The position numbers were made by a program, and so were the translations under genes. A model generated the notes under the pieces. It saw nothing but the letters and a program-made list of their open reading frames with translations, was not told where the DNA came from and searched no databases. From the NCBI GenBank assembly GCA_021740845.1, contig JAIOYZ010000010.1:60531-124530 (forward strand): DNA of 64,000 nucleotides. The letters run 5' to 3'. Of the stretch, positions 1 through 10,195 are shown piece by piece (the stretch's first letter is position 1; the number at the start of each line of letters is the position of its first letter). Source of the DNA: Bacteroidia bacterium. GTDB taxonomy: Bacteria > Bacteroidota > Bacteroidia > UKL13-3.

Positions 1-163
1 AGGCCGAAATTGTAAATTCTTCATTAGCCATTACCGATTTAGGGAAAAAGGCACTGTCAATCCAACCAATTTTAGTGCTATTGCAATTGTCGGCATCTCT
101 ATTGCAAGAAACTAAAACTTGGATCAAACCGAAAAATAAAAACAGCTTGGGAATAAATTTCAT
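1..163 (-). CDS. Lipoprotein, 3' end outside window (partial)
   Basis: The minus strand from the ATG at 163 reads M-K-F-I-P-K followed by a hydrophobic stretch and the lipobox-like L-V-S-C-N-R, then continues open to the window edge. This is a type II (lipoprotein) signal peptide with the acylated cysteine near residue 20. Only 54 residues are visible, so the mature protein cannot be classified. The start lies 8 bp beyond the stop of the beta-lactamase gene on the same strand, so the two are probably co-transcribed. A one-mismatch copy of the dispersed GGTTTGAACC motif (GGTTTGATCC on this strand) lies inside the signal-peptide codons. Confidence 0.6.
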   Translation of the reverse strand, partial: MKFIPKLFLFFGLIQVLVSCNRDADNCNSTKIGWIDSAFFPKSVMANEEFTISA

Positions 164-171
164 TGTTGAAT

Positions 172-1086
172 TTATTTGCGAGAGCAATAATAATCATAAA
201 TCATTTTTCCCAATTGAGCTTCCAACGCTTCTGCTTTTTCCATAGAATCTTCTAATTGATTTATGAGAATTGCTATCAGCAAATGCGAGCCATCGGGAAG
301 GGTAATAATTCCAATATCGTTAACTGTTCCTTTTAATTCTTTATTGCCACTAACTGCTGTTCCGGTTTTGTGTGCAAACGGGGTTCCTTTTGGCAGGTTC
401 TTTTTGATCCTATTTGCGCTGTTATCAGAATTTGTCATGAGATTTAACAAATACTTTGAACTTGAATCTGAGATAAATTTTGCTTGAAGCAAGCCTTTCA
501 ATAATTCAATTTGCGTATAAGGATAGCAGTAATTAGTGTATTGTAAATTCCAATCTTGGTGCATTTCATCTTCTGTATTTTGAATTTGCATACCAGTAAT
601 ATTTCTTTCCATAAAATACTGATTCACAAATTGTGGTCCTCCCACCAACCTAAATAAGACATCGCAGGTATTGTTATCGCTTTTAGAAACGGTATAGCGT
701 AATAAATCTGCTAAACTAAATTCCATATTCCCCTCGGGATACTCTGTTCTCAAAGGACTCCAGGTATCGTGCATTTCTTCTTTGCTTACAAATACGCCTT
801 GGTTCAAACTTAAATTGCCTTTATCTACTTCACTTAAAATGGCAATGGCTTGTGGGAATTTGTACACGCTTTGCATGGCAAATGAATACTCGTTATTAAA
901 TGTAAAAGTATCACCCGTTTCTAAATGCATACATGCTACTCCAACTTTGGCTTTTAAAGGAAGAACTTTCTGCTCCACCTTTGCTTTTAGTGCGTGTGGT
1001 TTTGGTAAAAGTAAAATAGTTTCGGTTTGAGCCAAAAGTATATTTAGGTTCAAAACGAATAATAGAAAAAGTATATTTTTTTGCAT
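172..1086 (-). CDS. Class A beta-lactamase
   Basis: Secreted serine beta-lactamase that hydrolyses beta-lactam antibiotics in the periplasm. Counting from an ATG 12 bp further upstream (1098), the catalytic S-V-Y-K lies at residues 77-80, S-D-N at 140-142, the omega-loop glutamate in E-D-E-M-H near 178, an arginine near 230 and K-T-G at 244-246. A signal peptide ends at L-L-A-Q. The E-D-E-M-H loop and the spacing resemble the Bacteroidota subgroup (CblA/CfxA/PER-like, subclass A2) rather than TEM. I prefer the ATG at 1086 because the signal peptide then begins M-Q-K-N. It is upstream of the partial lipoprotein gene. No mobile element is seen beside it, so it is probably intrinsic. Confidence 0.9.
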   Translation of the reverse strand: MQKNILFLLFVLNLNILLAQTETILLLPKPHALKAKVEQKVLPLKAKVGVACMHLETGDTFTFNNEYSFAMQSVYKFPQAIAILSEVDKGNLSLNQGVFVSKEEMHDTWSPLRTEYPEGNMEFSLADLLRYTVSKSDNNTCDVLFRLVGGPQFVNQYFMERNITGMQIQNTEDEMHQDWNLQYTNYCYPYTQIELLKGLLQAKFISDSSSKYLLNLMTNSDNSANRIKKNLPKGTPFAHKTGTAVSGNKELKGTVNDIGIITLPDGSHLLIAILINQLEDSMEKAEALEAQLGKMIYDYYCSRK

Positions 1087-1160
1087 TTGCCCGACCAAGA
1101 TATAGAAAATAAAACAAGATTACGAAATTGTAAAAAAATAATTTTTGAAAAAGATTTCGC

Positions 1161-1192
1161 TTTGAATTTCAATTATTTGTCTGTTAATTTTG
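1161..1192 (+). promoter_or_regulatory. Bacteroidota-type promoter for the adhesin gene
   Basis: TTTG at 1161-1164 and TAATTTTG at 1185-1192 are separated by 20 bp and match the Bacteroidota primary sigma consensus (TTTG, about 17-23 bp, TAnnTTTG). The -7 element ends 16 bp before the ATG at 1209. This was identified by eye only. Confidence 0.45.
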
Positions 1193-1208
1193 TTCAAAAC
1201 CTAAAACC

Positions 1209-4200
1209 ATGAAAATACATTTTACGGCAAAAATTCTCTTAACTTGTTTTCTCTTTAGTGCTTTTCTGCAAACACAAGCACAAACCATTTTAAGTTCTAG
1301 CCATACGGTAATAAATGATTTACCTGCCAGAACAACAACCTTTGCAGCACCGCTAGGATTAAACAAAACCAAGACTTGTTCTTCGGATACAGTTAACTAT
1401 ACCTTTAATAAGGCCACGGCACTTAATACCATTACCTTAAATAATGTAACTAGTGGTAACTCATTTGCACAATGGTATCCTGCTCCTCAAGCAATTACTG
1501 TTTACGGATTTGAGTTTTTTGCTTGGCAAATTGCAGGAACAAGTGCCTCGGTTCCTATTACCTGTAGAATTTACAATGCGGGTATTGATTCTATGCCTAC
1601 AGGAACACCATTAGGTTCTGTAACAGTTAATGTAGATTCTACCTTTGGAACAGGCTTACTAACCACACTAAGAAAGAAAGCCATTTTTGCGAATCCTGTT
1701 ACTACATCCTCACCAAATGGATACGTGATTGCCATTGAAACAGGCTCTTCAATTAATGTGGCTGTGGTTGCTAACTCATGGTCTGTATCTCCTGCAAATG
1801 GAAGATTTGAATGGCTGAGTTCTGTGAAAATTGGCACCACCTATATTCGCTCTTATAATATCAATATTGGTGGAATAACTTTCAATGCAGATTTTTTAAT
1901 GCAGCCTTTTGTATCTTATAATTTAACGGCAAATTTCACCTCTCCAGCTACTTGCATGACGGTGGGCACACCTTATAATTTTACCAATACTTCTAGTGCT
2001 GTAGTATTCAATAGATTTTATAATACTCGTGCATTCTTTAATATACCTCAATTTAGTTGCATCTGGGATTATGGCGATACTTCTGGTTCTTGGTATGCAG
2101 TAAATGGAAGTAGAACCTATAATTATAATGAAAGTTATACGGTAAATTTATACGATAGTATTTATGGCTGGACGAGTGGTTGTGCAGATGCCACTTCTAA
2201 AACCATATACAAGGCTCCCGACCAACCAATGGCAAGTAATAATGGCCCCATTTGTAGCGGAGGAACCCTTAAACTTTTTGCAGATACTGCCATAGGTGCT
2301 ACCTATTATTGGACGGGTCCAAATGGTTTTGTGTCTACAGCAAAGGATCCTGAAATACCTTCTGCTGGCGTTTTAGCTGCTGGCTTATATTCGGTTCAAA
2401 CCATTATTGGGCCTTGCTCTTCTACTGTTGCAACAACCTATGTAGATGTGATTAATTCATTTGCTGCAAGTAGCAATGGGCCTTTATGTGCAGGTGGAAA
2501 TTTAAACTTAAATGCCACTCAAATTAATGGCGCAAGCTATGCATGGACTGGTCCAAACAGTTTTACCTCTAGCATCAAAAATCCATCTGTTAGTGGTGTA
2601 AGTAAATTAGATTCTGGTGTTTATTCTGTAAGTATTTCTTTGGCAGGTTGTGGGGTTTTAGGTCCTTTTACAACCTTGGTAGTAGTAAATGATAACCCAG
2701 CATCGCCAACTATAGGTAACAACGGCCCTATTTGTGTTGGAGATAATTTATTATTAACTGCAAGTGGATCTGGCTCTGGAAATTATTTATGGATTGGTCC
2801 AAACGGCTTTACTTCCAATCAACAAAACCCAGTACGCACGAGCTCTACGCTAAATTTTGCGGGAAACTATTCTGTTACCTTAACACAAAATGGATGTACA
2901 AGTCCGGCGGCAAATACAACTGTTTTGGTAAATGCAATTCCTTCTGCACCTAGTGTTTCTAATAATGGGCCTTTGTGCAGTGGCCAGATTCTTTCATTAA
3001 CCTCTGGCTTAATTGCAGGTGCGAGTTATACATGGACTGGTCCTAATGGATTTACATCTACTTTGCAAAATCCAACAAGAGACAGTTTAACTTTATTGGA
3101 TGCTGGAACATATAGTGTTTTGGCAACAGTAAATGGTTGTTCATCTGCAGCTGCCAATACAACAGTAAATATTACAACTAATACTCCTACACCAACGGCA
3201 AGCAGCAATGGTCCTTTGTGCCCAGGACAAACTTTGCAATTGAGTGCAAGTGGTGTTAATGGAGCAACGTTTGCTTGGACTGGTCCAAAGAATTTTTCAT
3301 CTAATTCTCAAAACCCAAGCATTTTTAGTGTGAATGATTCCAATGCAGGAATTTATTCTGTAACTGCCACTACTTCTGCTTGTGGAACATCAAATGCTGC
3401 AACAGTAATCTTGGTGGTTAACTCCTTGCCTGCTGCTCCAAATCTTGGCAATGATGGTCCAGTTTGTGTGGGACAAACACTTAATTTAACAGCATCTACA
3501 ATTACCGGAGCTGTTTATTATTGGACTGGCCCGAACGGATTTAGTTCTAATTTACAAAACCCAAGTGTTACGGGCATGACTAAAACAAAAGCAGGAATAT
3601 ATAGTGCGTATGTTACAGTTAGTGGTTGCGGCACTTCTGGAACAAATTCTACTGAAGCGCTAGTTCATATAATACCGGCAGCACCATCTATTACCAATAA
3701 TGCACCAGTTTGCGTTGGCGATACATTACATTTAATGGCAACAAATACAGGCTTAGGTCCAAATGCAAGTTATACTTGGACCGGACCAAACAATTATAGC
3801 TCTAGCGCTGCGGCGGTTAATATAAATGGTGTTTTAACTACAGATGCAGGAATGTATTCTGTAATGGTAAGCGATTCTGGTTGTAATTCTAATACTTCTA
3901 ATACAACCGTTTTAGTTAAAACCTTGCCAAGCACACCAAGTATAAGTAGCAATAGTCCCTTATGCGAAGGGGCAAATTTAAGCTTACAAGCATCTGCTGT
4001 TTCGGGTGCAACTTATTTATGGGAAGGTCCAAATGGGTTTGCATCTAAATCTCAAAACCCAGGAATTTCAGGTGTTACAATTGGCAACGATGGAACTTAT
4101 TCAATTCAAACATCCGTGAATGGTTGCTTATCAATTCCTGCAACACTTACTGTTGTGGTAAATCCATTACCAGAAACACCTTTGGCAGAAAACGACGGAC

Positions 4201-5189
4201 CTGTTTGTGCAGGGAATCCCATAAATTTAACTGCATCAACCATTGCCAATGCCAGTTATACTTGGGCTGGTCCAAATTTTACATCCAATGTTCAAAACCC
4301 AATATTAACCAATTCAACAACTGCCATGTCTGGAATATATACTGTTTATGCAACAGTTAGCGGTTGTAGCTCTGGAGAAGGAAGCACCAATGTTGCAGTA
4401 AACCCAATTCCAGCAGCACCTAAATTAAGTAGCGATCCTGCATTGGCAGCTTGTTTTGGAGATAGTTTACGATTCTTTGCAGCAGATGTTTTAAATGGCT
4501 TATTTGATTGGACAGGTCCAGTAGGTTTTGGTTCGAACCAACAAAATCCGGTATTATTTATTAAGAGCACCGCACAATCTGGAACTTATACCGCAAAGGT
4601 TACCAAATTGGGATGTACCTCTGAAGGAGCCGATTTGGTAATTTCGGTTCACGCCTCTCCTACTACAAGTAGTATTAATGGATTGGGTGATGTAAAAAGA
4701 ACCGACAATGTTACCTATTCTGTAACAGGTTCGGCTGGTTCTACCTACGACTGGTTATTAACTGGCGGAAGCATTGTTAGCGGTGCTGGAACCAATACAG
4801 TGAATGTAGTTTGGAGCGTTATTGGAACAGGAAATATTACAGTGGTAGAAACCAACTCTGCCGGATGCAAAGGAATATTGCAATCTAAATCTGTGAATGT
4901 AGCTCCAGCCACAGGAATTTTAGAAAATAAGCAAACAGATAATTGGGCTAAGTTTTATCCAAATCCAGTTTTGAACCAATTGACAATTGAAGTAAATAAA
5001 GCAAGCGAAAAGCCTTTGCAAATTAGCCTAATCGACTTAACAGGGCGTTTGGTTCAGACCATAGAATTAACAGATGCCAAGGGGCAAACAAACTACCAAT
5101 TGGATTTAAGTACTATTAAATCTGGAGTTTATTTATTGGAGTTGAACCAAGGAGATTTGCATTTGGTAAAACGATTGGTGAAAGAATAA
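1209..5189 (+). CDS. T9SS-secreted repeat protein with about ten Ig-like repeats
   Basis: A 1326-residue cell-surface or secreted protein. An N-terminal signal peptide ends in T-Q-A-Q. Residues about 70-235 look like a beta-sandwich, and a PKD-like segment follows. From about residue 340 there are ten repeats of roughly 80 residues. Each opens with a N-x-G-P-[ILV]-C-x-G motif, contains W-T-G-P-N-x-F, and ends with a G-x-Y-S-V strand and a second cysteine. A PKD-like domain follows, then a type A T9SS sorting domain beginning F-Y-P-N-P and ending G-V-Y-L-L-E-L...L-V-K-E. The two cysteines per repeat suggest one disulfide each. The likely role is adhesion or glycan binding; the ligand is unknown. 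A strong terminator follows. Confidence 0.88.
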   Translation: MKIHFTAKILLTCFLFSAFLQTQAQTILSSSHTVINDLPARTTTFAAPLGLNKTKTCSSDTVNYTFNKATALNTITLNNVTSGNSFAQWYPAPQAITVYGFEFFAWQIAGTSASVPITCRIYNAGIDSMPTGTPLGSVTVNVDSTFGTGLLTTLRKKAIFANPVTTSSPNGYVIAIETGSSINVAVVANSWSVSPANGRFEWLSSVKIGTTYIRSYNINIGGITFNADFLMQPFVSYNLTANFTSPATCMTVGTPYNFTNTSSAVVFNRFYNTRAFFNIPQFSCIWDYGDTSGSWYAVNGSRTYNYNESYTVNLYDSIYGWTSGCADATSKTIYKAPDQPMASNNGPICSGGTLKLFADTAIGATYYWTGPNGFVSTAKDPEIPSAGVLAAGLYSVQTIIGPCSSTVATTYVDVINSFAASSNGPLCAGGNLNLNATQINGASYAWTGPNSFTSSIKNPSVSGVSKLDSGVYSVSISLAGCGVLGPFTTLVVVNDNPASPTIGNNGPICVGDNLLLTASGSGSGNYLWIGPNGFTSNQQNPVRTSSTLNFAGNYSVTLTQNGCTSPAANTTVLVNAIPSAPSVSNNGPLCSGQILSLTSGLIAGASYTWTGPNGFTSTLQNPTRDSLTLLDAGTYSVLATVNGCSSAAANTTVNITTNTPTPTASSNGPLCPGQTLQLSASGVNGATFAWTGPKNFSSNSQNPSIFSVNDSNAGIYSVTATTSACGTSNAATVILVVNSLPAAPNLGNDGPVCVGQTLNLTASTITGAVYYWTGPNGFSSNLQNPSVTGMTKTKAGIYSAYVTVSGCGTSGTNSTEALVHIIPAAPSITNNAPVCVGDTLHLMATNTGLGPNASYTWTGPNNYSSSAAAVNINGVLTTDAGMYSVMVSDSGCNSNTSNTTVLVKTLPSTPSISSNSPLCEGANLSLQASAVSGATYLWEGPNGFASKSQNPGISGVTIGNDGTYSIQTSVNGCLSIPATLTVVVNPLPETPLAENDGPVCAGNPINLTASTIANASYTWAGPNFTSNVQNPILTNSTTAMSGIYTVYATVSGCSSGEGSTNVAVNPIPAAPKLSSDPALAACFGDSLRFFAADVLNGLFDWTGPVGFGSNQQNPVLFIKSTAQSGTYTAKVTKLGCTSEGADLVISVHASPTTSSINGLGDVKRTDNVTYSVTGSAGSTYDWLLTGGSIVSGAGTNTVNVVWSVIGTGNITVVETNSAGCKGILQSKSVNVAPATGILENKQTDNWAKFYPNPVLNQLTIEVNKASEKPLQISLIDLTGRLVQTIELTDAKGQTNYQLDLSTIKSGVYLLELNQGDLHLVKRLVKE

Positions 5190-5213
5190 TCATTAGAAAT
5201 AACTACAATAAAA

Positions 5214-5248
5214 AAGCTGCGGTAAACCAATTACCGCAGCTTTTTTTT
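5214..5248 (+). terminator. Rho-independent terminator after the adhesin
   Basis: A perfect 12-bp stem AAGCTGCGGTAA / TTACCGCAGCTT with a 5-nt loop is followed by eight T. An exact GGTTCAAACC motif begins immediately after the T tract at 5249. Confidence 0.9.
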
Positions 5249-5263
5249 GGTTCAAACCAAAAC

Positions 5264-6022
5264 CTATTTTAAGTGGTGCCATAAATTATTGAACCTAAGA
5301 TTTATTACCAAGGCATGCGTGTTTTGCGGATATTCTAAAAGTGGATTTATAGTGCGGTGAATATAACTAGTTTCTATAGTGGTATAGCGATTGAGAGCAT
5401 AACCTAAACCAAAAGAAATCCTATTTTGAGATACAATTTTGGGTGCACGTTTACCTAAAAAAAGTTCATCATAACAAACTAAATAAATAGATTTCTGCTT
5501 ATTTGAATTTGTATAAAGAGACATTATCACCTTTGGCATTAAACGCAAACGATTAGAATAAGCATAAGACGAAGCCGTTTGATTTTTAATCCACCTAAAC
5601 TCATCCCTTGCCCTTCCAATAAATGTAAAGTTATTCCATTTCCAGGTTTGCTGAAATTGAAATGCAGGTCTATATTCAATTCCTTTTGTTTGGTGCATTT
5701 CATCATTTGGGTAATATTCCCAGGCATCTATTGAAGCAGAAATCCTGCTATCGGGATTAGGGAAATAATGTCCCCAAGCCCTCCAAGTTAAACTGGCTGG
5801 TTCAATTCCTAAACCTGTTGTTGACGCAAAATTTTGGGCAGAAAACAGTTGAATATCAAATTGTGTGGCCCATTTTTTTGAAATGTCTTGAAGCAAAGAA
5901 AGGTTGGTCCAAACTTGGTAAGAAGTATAGCCAAATGGATTGGAGGCAGCCGTTTGGGCATTGCAATTATAAGAAGGAAAGGAAAAATAGGTAAGGAATA
6001 AAAAAAGGAAAAAACGCTGCAT
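5264..6022 (-). CDS. DUF2490 family outer-membrane-like protein
   Basis: 252 residues with a signal peptide (ends N-C-N-A-Q), then W-T-N-L-S-L and S-K-K-W-A-T-Q-F-D-I, typical of the DUF2490 family. The rest alternates polar and aromatic residues as in a beta-barrel (for example Y-R-P-A-F-Q-F-Q-Q-T-W), and the final strand precedes L-R-F-N-N-L-W. The family is widespread in Bacteroidota and has no established function; it is probably an outer-membrane protein. It is convergent with the adhesin gene, with a terminator and a GGTTCAAACC motif between them. Confidence 0.75.
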   Translation of the reverse strand: MQRFFLFLFLTYFSFPSYNCNAQTAASNPFGYTSYQVWTNLSLLQDISKKWATQFDIQLFSAQNFASTTGLGIEPASLTWRAWGHYFPNPDSRISASIDAWEYYPNDEMHQTKGIEYRPAFQFQQTWKWNNFTFIGRARDEFRWIKNQTASSYAYSNRLRLMPKVIMSLYTNSNKQKSIYLVCYDELFLGKRAPKIVSQNRISFGLGYALNRYTTIETSYIHRTINPLLEYPQNTHALVINLRFNNLWHHLK

Positions 6023-6307
6023 TATTATTATTTGCTAAACCAAATTGGAAAGCAAAAAAAAAAAATTCTTTTTCCGAACAATGTGACCTTTTATCCAAAC
6101 CTAATAATTAGAACAAGAGCTTAAAGCAGGAAAAACCAATTTATTATTTTGGTCTCTCCATTTCCTAAAATTAAATCCATAAAAGGTCCAAAATTGGCCC
6201 AATTTTTTGAGTTATTTTTTGCTTGAACCAAGAAAAAAAATACTGATTAAAGTACAGAATTTAATTTGTAAACGAGGTTCTATTAAGCCCCATTTTTTAG
6301 ATAAAAA

Positions 6308-9300
6308 TTAAAAGGAACGGCTCACTCCTATCTGCCATCTAAACATTAAATAATCGGCTTGGGTATAAGGTTTATTGCTCAAGAATACGGGCATATCAAA
6401 GCGAATGCTCAATGGTTTTACCTCATCCAAAACTCCCCATTTCTTAATGGTAAACACAAAACCTGGTCCTGCCGATACCATTAAACCAGTATTTACTTTA
6501 GAAGCTCCTCCTGTTAAAGTATGCTCTAAATTACCAACATTATTGGCAGCTAAAATCCCTGCATCCGCAAATAAATAGGCGTCTACATGCATAAACTTTT
6601 TGAACCAAGGTGGATTAAAATGAATGTATTTATCGTAATCCAATTCTAAGTTTACAGATGCACCTGTACTTCCTCTATATAAAAAATACTGACTTTTACC
6701 TTCGGCAACAGGAACCATATAACCAGCATAGCCTCTTAGGTTCAAACCGCCTGCTGCATGAAAATTATTTGGCACCTGACCATATTGAAACAAAGAGCTT
6801 GGAACAATACCTGCTGCACGGGTAAACTTGTTTTCTGCCATGCTTTCTGGGTTTGCTCCTGCCAAATACAATTGCGATTCTGGCGCAATATTTTGTCCTG
6901 TAATAGTTGCTGCATAAATCCTACTTCTAATTTCTAATTTATGAAGTGGGTGCAATTGCGTTAGCTCAATTTTGGCACCAGCATAGTTATAATCTGAGTA
7001 AATAAAACTACCCAAAAGTCCAACTTTTAACTTAGCACTTCCTTTTGCATAGCCAAAGTTTTTCTCATATTCTAGGTTCATGGTATTGTTCCATTCATCG
7101 TAAGAAGAGAGATTTGGTATATAGTTGCCAAAATCTTGGTTGGCATATTGAAAGCCCGGTAAATAATAGAGTTGCACCCTTCTTAAGGTTTTAGCATAAA
7201 GCCTAAATAGGTTTGAACCAACAGTTTTTTCCGCGCCGATTTTATTGCGAAACAATCCATCCAACATGCTAGATTGAACAAATATATCGGTGAATTTTGC
7301 CACCCTTGTTTGGTAACTTAAATTGTAATGTACGGGATAAATAGCGCTGCTTTTTTGGTATAAAACATCTTCATAGTTTTGACCCAAACCACTGTTATAC
7401 CAAGCTGTAAAGCGAAACACACGCTTTTGATTCATGTAATTTCCGTTGAAATGAACGCCTAGTTTTATTCCATCGTAATTGTTATACCAAATATCTGGAC
7501 GAGCCTTTAAAATATAATGGTATCTATCTGTTGGGTTTCCAATCTGATGATCGAAGGTGAATAGAATTGGGCATTTATACGAATTGTCTAATAAGTTAAT
7601 ATCCGCCAAACGATTGCTTGGGTCAATTTTCACATCTTTTAATTCAGCCTTAAAAGGAACCTTTACCGAATGCGTTTGGTTCAGCAAACCCCAACCCAAC
7701 CAATGTGGTAAAACTGTTGCCGATGAGGTTTTGGCAAAATACGTATTGGGCAAAATAAAATTAGAAACACTTGAATCTTTGCCATAAACCGAAAAATCTA
7801 AAGGCATTTGCATATCGCCACTGCGAGTAAATATAATTTCTAAAGAGTCTTTGTTTATGCGCTTCACATCTTTAATTCCGTAGTCAATGGTTTTGGTAGT
7901 TTCCATCCAAGCATCAAAAAACCAGTTTAAATCTACATGCGTATAATTGATAATACTGTTTCTAAAATCCTCGAAATAGGGATGCGCCATTTTCCATTGA
8001 TTGAAATAATGTTGCATGGCTTTTTGAAACAATTCATCGCCCAAAACATATTGCAAATTAGACAACATAGTTGCCGTTTTGTAATACACATGACCATAAC
8101 CACCGCCATGATTTAAAGCACCATTAAAATCGTCGCTATGCGTGTTTAGCTGCATATCGTTGTGGTTTATGGCATCACGTATATAACCAAACATAACAGT
8201 TTTATCTAAACTCGACATGGGTCTATAATACCTATTAACCCAAGGCGATTTTGTATTCACTTTTTTGCTTTCTTTTGTTAATCTACTCATGCTCCATTGG
8301 GTCAAAAATTGGGTGAACCCCTCGTCTAAACTTGCTCTATAGGTTTCGTTATTGCCAACCATTCCAAAAAACCAATTGTGACCAACCTCGTGTGCAAACA
8401 AGCCATAATAACCCGGACTTCTACCACCATCTAAAGTTAACATTGGATATTCCATACCATCGCGAGCATCTGCGCAAATCATTTTTGGGTAAGCGTAAGT
8501 GCCAAAATCACGACTATAAGTTTCTATAATTTTGGAGCAAAAGAAAGCTGCATCTTGCCAACCAGAAGCATGTGGTTCTTGAACTAAAGCAATGCAACGC
8601 ACTTTTCCTCTTGGGTTATCAGGCAATGTTAAAACCCATTCGCCAAAGCGGTAGGTAGGATCGCAAGTCCAAGCAAAATCATGTGTATTTACAGAACGAA
8701 ATATCCATGTTTTTCTACTACCATCCTTCTTAATTATTTCACTTGCTTTTTCATCGTAAGGCTTTTTAGCAAAATTTTTAATGTCCAATTTCTCACGTAA
8801 ATCTTTAGGTAAAACCTCTGCTTCATTTTGCAATTCACCAGTAGCATCCAAAATATAATTATTAGGCAAATCAAGGCTAACTAAAAATTCACCAAAGTCA
8901 CCATAAAACTCTTTACCCAAATGTTGGTCGGTTTCCCAACCAAATTTTCTATCGTAAACACAAATTCTAGGATACCAATGCACGCCGTCGTATTGCTTGT
9001 TTCCAGCATTGTCGGTAAACATTTTCATACGTCTGCGTTGGTTTCCGCCTGCATCAAAATAAGTATTGAATTCAATTTCAAATTGCACACTGGCATTTGG
9101 CAATAAAGGCTCGGGCAAAACCAATTTCATAATAGAAAAGTCAATTTGGGCTTGAACCAATTTTCCGTTTACCTTACAAGAAATAATTTCTGTTCCTAAA
9201 CCAGCAGCCTCGTATTTGCCAAAATTCTGTTTGAACCCATTGGCTAAATTCAATTGTTCTAAATATCCACCCTTTAAAAAGGCATTTTGATACAAATGAA

Positions 9301-9544
9301 AATATACAAAATTCAAAGTATCAGGAGAATTATTGAAATAATTAAGTTCTTCCTTCCCACCCACAACATCCAAAGAATCATCGAGGCGAACATTTAATTT
9401 ATAAGAAACATCCTGCTGCCAGTAAGCTGCATTGGGTTTTCTATTCTTCCAATAATATGGATTTTCTGCACTTCTATAGGCAAAGTCTTGTGCGTAAACT
9501 TGGGCAGATAAGAACGTTAATAGAATTAGTAGAAATTTTTTCAT
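6308..9544 (-). CDS. M1 family metallopeptidase with beta-barrel-like C-terminus
   Basis: A zinc aminopeptidase-type protein of 1078 residues, about twice the size of many M1 enzymes. Signal peptide M-K-K-F-L-L...V-Y-A-Q. The N-terminal half carries the M1 fold with D-G-M-E-Y-P in the substrate region and H-E-V-G-H near residue 390, followed 18 residues later by the third zinc ligand in D-E-G-F. After about residue 660 the sequence changes to amphipathic strands rich in Tyr/Phe/Asn and ends in V-S-R-S-F, the terminal aromatic expected of an outer-membrane barrel. The protease is therefore probably anchored at the outer membrane. I chose the ATG at 9544 over an in-frame TTG 9 bp upstream. Two exact dispersed motifs (6739, 7210) lie inside the gene. 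Confidence 0.87.
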   Translation of the reverse strand: MKKFLLILLTFLSAQVYAQDFAYRSAENPYYWKNRKPNAAYWQQDVSYKLNVRLDDSLDVVGGKEELNYFNNSPDTLNFVYFHLYQNAFLKGGYLEQLNLANGFKQNFGKYEAAGLGTEIISCKVNGKLVQAQIDFSIMKLVLPEPLLPNASVQFEIEFNTYFDAGGNQRRRMKMFTDNAGNKQYDGVHWYPRICVYDRKFGWETDQHLGKEFYGDFGEFLVSLDLPNNYILDATGELQNEAEVLPKDLREKLDIKNFAKKPYDEKASEIIKKDGSRKTWIFRSVNTHDFAWTCDPTYRFGEWVLTLPDNPRGKVRCIALVQEPHASGWQDAAFFCSKIIETYSRDFGTYAYPKMICADARDGMEYPMLTLDGGRSPGYYGLFAHEVGHNWFFGMVGNNETYRASLDEGFTQFLTQWSMSRLTKESKKVNTKSPWVNRYYRPMSSLDKTVMFGYIRDAINHNDMQLNTHSDDFNGALNHGGGYGHVYYKTATMLSNLQYVLGDELFQKAMQHYFNQWKMAHPYFEDFRNSIINYTHVDLNWFFDAWMETTKTIDYGIKDVKRINKDSLEIIFTRSGDMQMPLDFSVYGKDSSVSNFILPNTYFAKTSSATVLPHWLGWGLLNQTHSVKVPFKAELKDVKIDPSNRLADINLLDNSYKCPILFTFDHQIGNPTDRYHYILKARPDIWYNNYDGIKLGVHFNGNYMNQKRVFRFTAWYNSGLGQNYEDVLYQKSSAIYPVHYNLSYQTRVAKFTDIFVQSSMLDGLFRNKIGAEKTVGSNLFRLYAKTLRRVQLYYLPGFQYANQDFGNYIPNLSSYDEWNNTMNLEYEKNFGYAKGSAKLKVGLLGSFIYSDYNYAGAKIELTQLHPLHKLEIRSRIYAATITGQNIAPESQLYLAGANPESMAENKFTRAAGIVPSSLFQYGQVPNNFHAAGGLNLRGYAGYMVPVAEGKSQYFLYRGSTGASVNLELDYDKYIHFNPPWFKKFMHVDAYLFADAGILAANNVGNLEHTLTGGASKVNTGLMVSAGPGFVFTIKKWGVLDEVKPLSIRFDMPVFLSNKPYTQADYLMFRWQIGVSRSF

Positions 9545-9767
9545 GTGATGCAATATAAAAATCTTGCTCTTATTTTTCGAATCGATTTTTAGGATTAAGT
9601 CAAGGTTAAATTTTAGAATTAAAGTTTTTTAACAATCCATGAACTCTCAATGAATTGAAGCCATTGCTAAAACCAATACTAATTTATATCTACCTAATAC
9701 TAATTTTACATAGAAATACCCACCATTTACACGTATAATTGTATGCCCGAAAACTTGAATCCGAAAA

Positions 9768-10175
9768 ATGAAAACCTTTAAATCCAAAATTGGAATTGGA
9801 ATAGCTATCGTCTTAGCTCTCGTATTTTTAGTCCCTATTTTCTTACTAAGTCAGAGCCAGGAATGGCCTGGTGTTGCAATATTATCAGGTATTTTTGTGT
9901 TCATTTTTCATTTGCTAACAAATACGGAATATACCATTGATGGTGATAAACTACATGTAAGAGCAGGTTTCTTGTACCGCAGAATTATTGATATTGGCAG
10001 TATTACCAAGGTTTATGAAACTGATAATCCAATGTCTTCACCCGCAGCATCACTAGATAGACTAGGAATTAACTATGCAAATGGTGGAAGTATTTTGGTA
10101 TCTCCCAAAGACAAACAAGGATTTATTGCCGCTTTAAAGGAAGTAAATTCTAGTATTGAAGTCCAATTGGGATAA
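9768..10175 (+). CDS. PH-domain (bPH_6-like) membrane protein
   Basis: 135 residues: two transmembrane helices (about residues 8-28 and 33-50), then a compact domain with Y-T-I-D-G-D-K-L-H-V-R-A-G, I-T-K-V-Y-E-T, S-P-A-A-S-L-D-R-L-G-I and I-L-V-S-P-K-D-K. This matches the bacterial PH-like family represented by YyaB. The soluble domain would face the cytoplasm. Function is unknown. It stands alone, convergent with the glycosyltransferase gene 20 bp downstream. Confidence 0.72.
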   Translation: MKTFKSKIGIGIAIVLALVFLVPIFLLSQSQEWPGVAILSGIFVFIFHLLTNTEYTIDGDKLHVRAGFLYRRIIDIGSITKVYETDNPMSSPAASLDRLGINYANGGSILVSPKDKQGFIAALKEVNSSIEVQLG

Positions 10176-10195
10176 TTCTATTTTTCACTCTTTTT

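Noticed and set aside
172..1086. Beta-lactamase as a recently acquired resistance gene.
   Set aside because: No transposase, repeat or composition change adjoins it; Bacteroidota often carry intrinsic class A enzymes of this subgroup.
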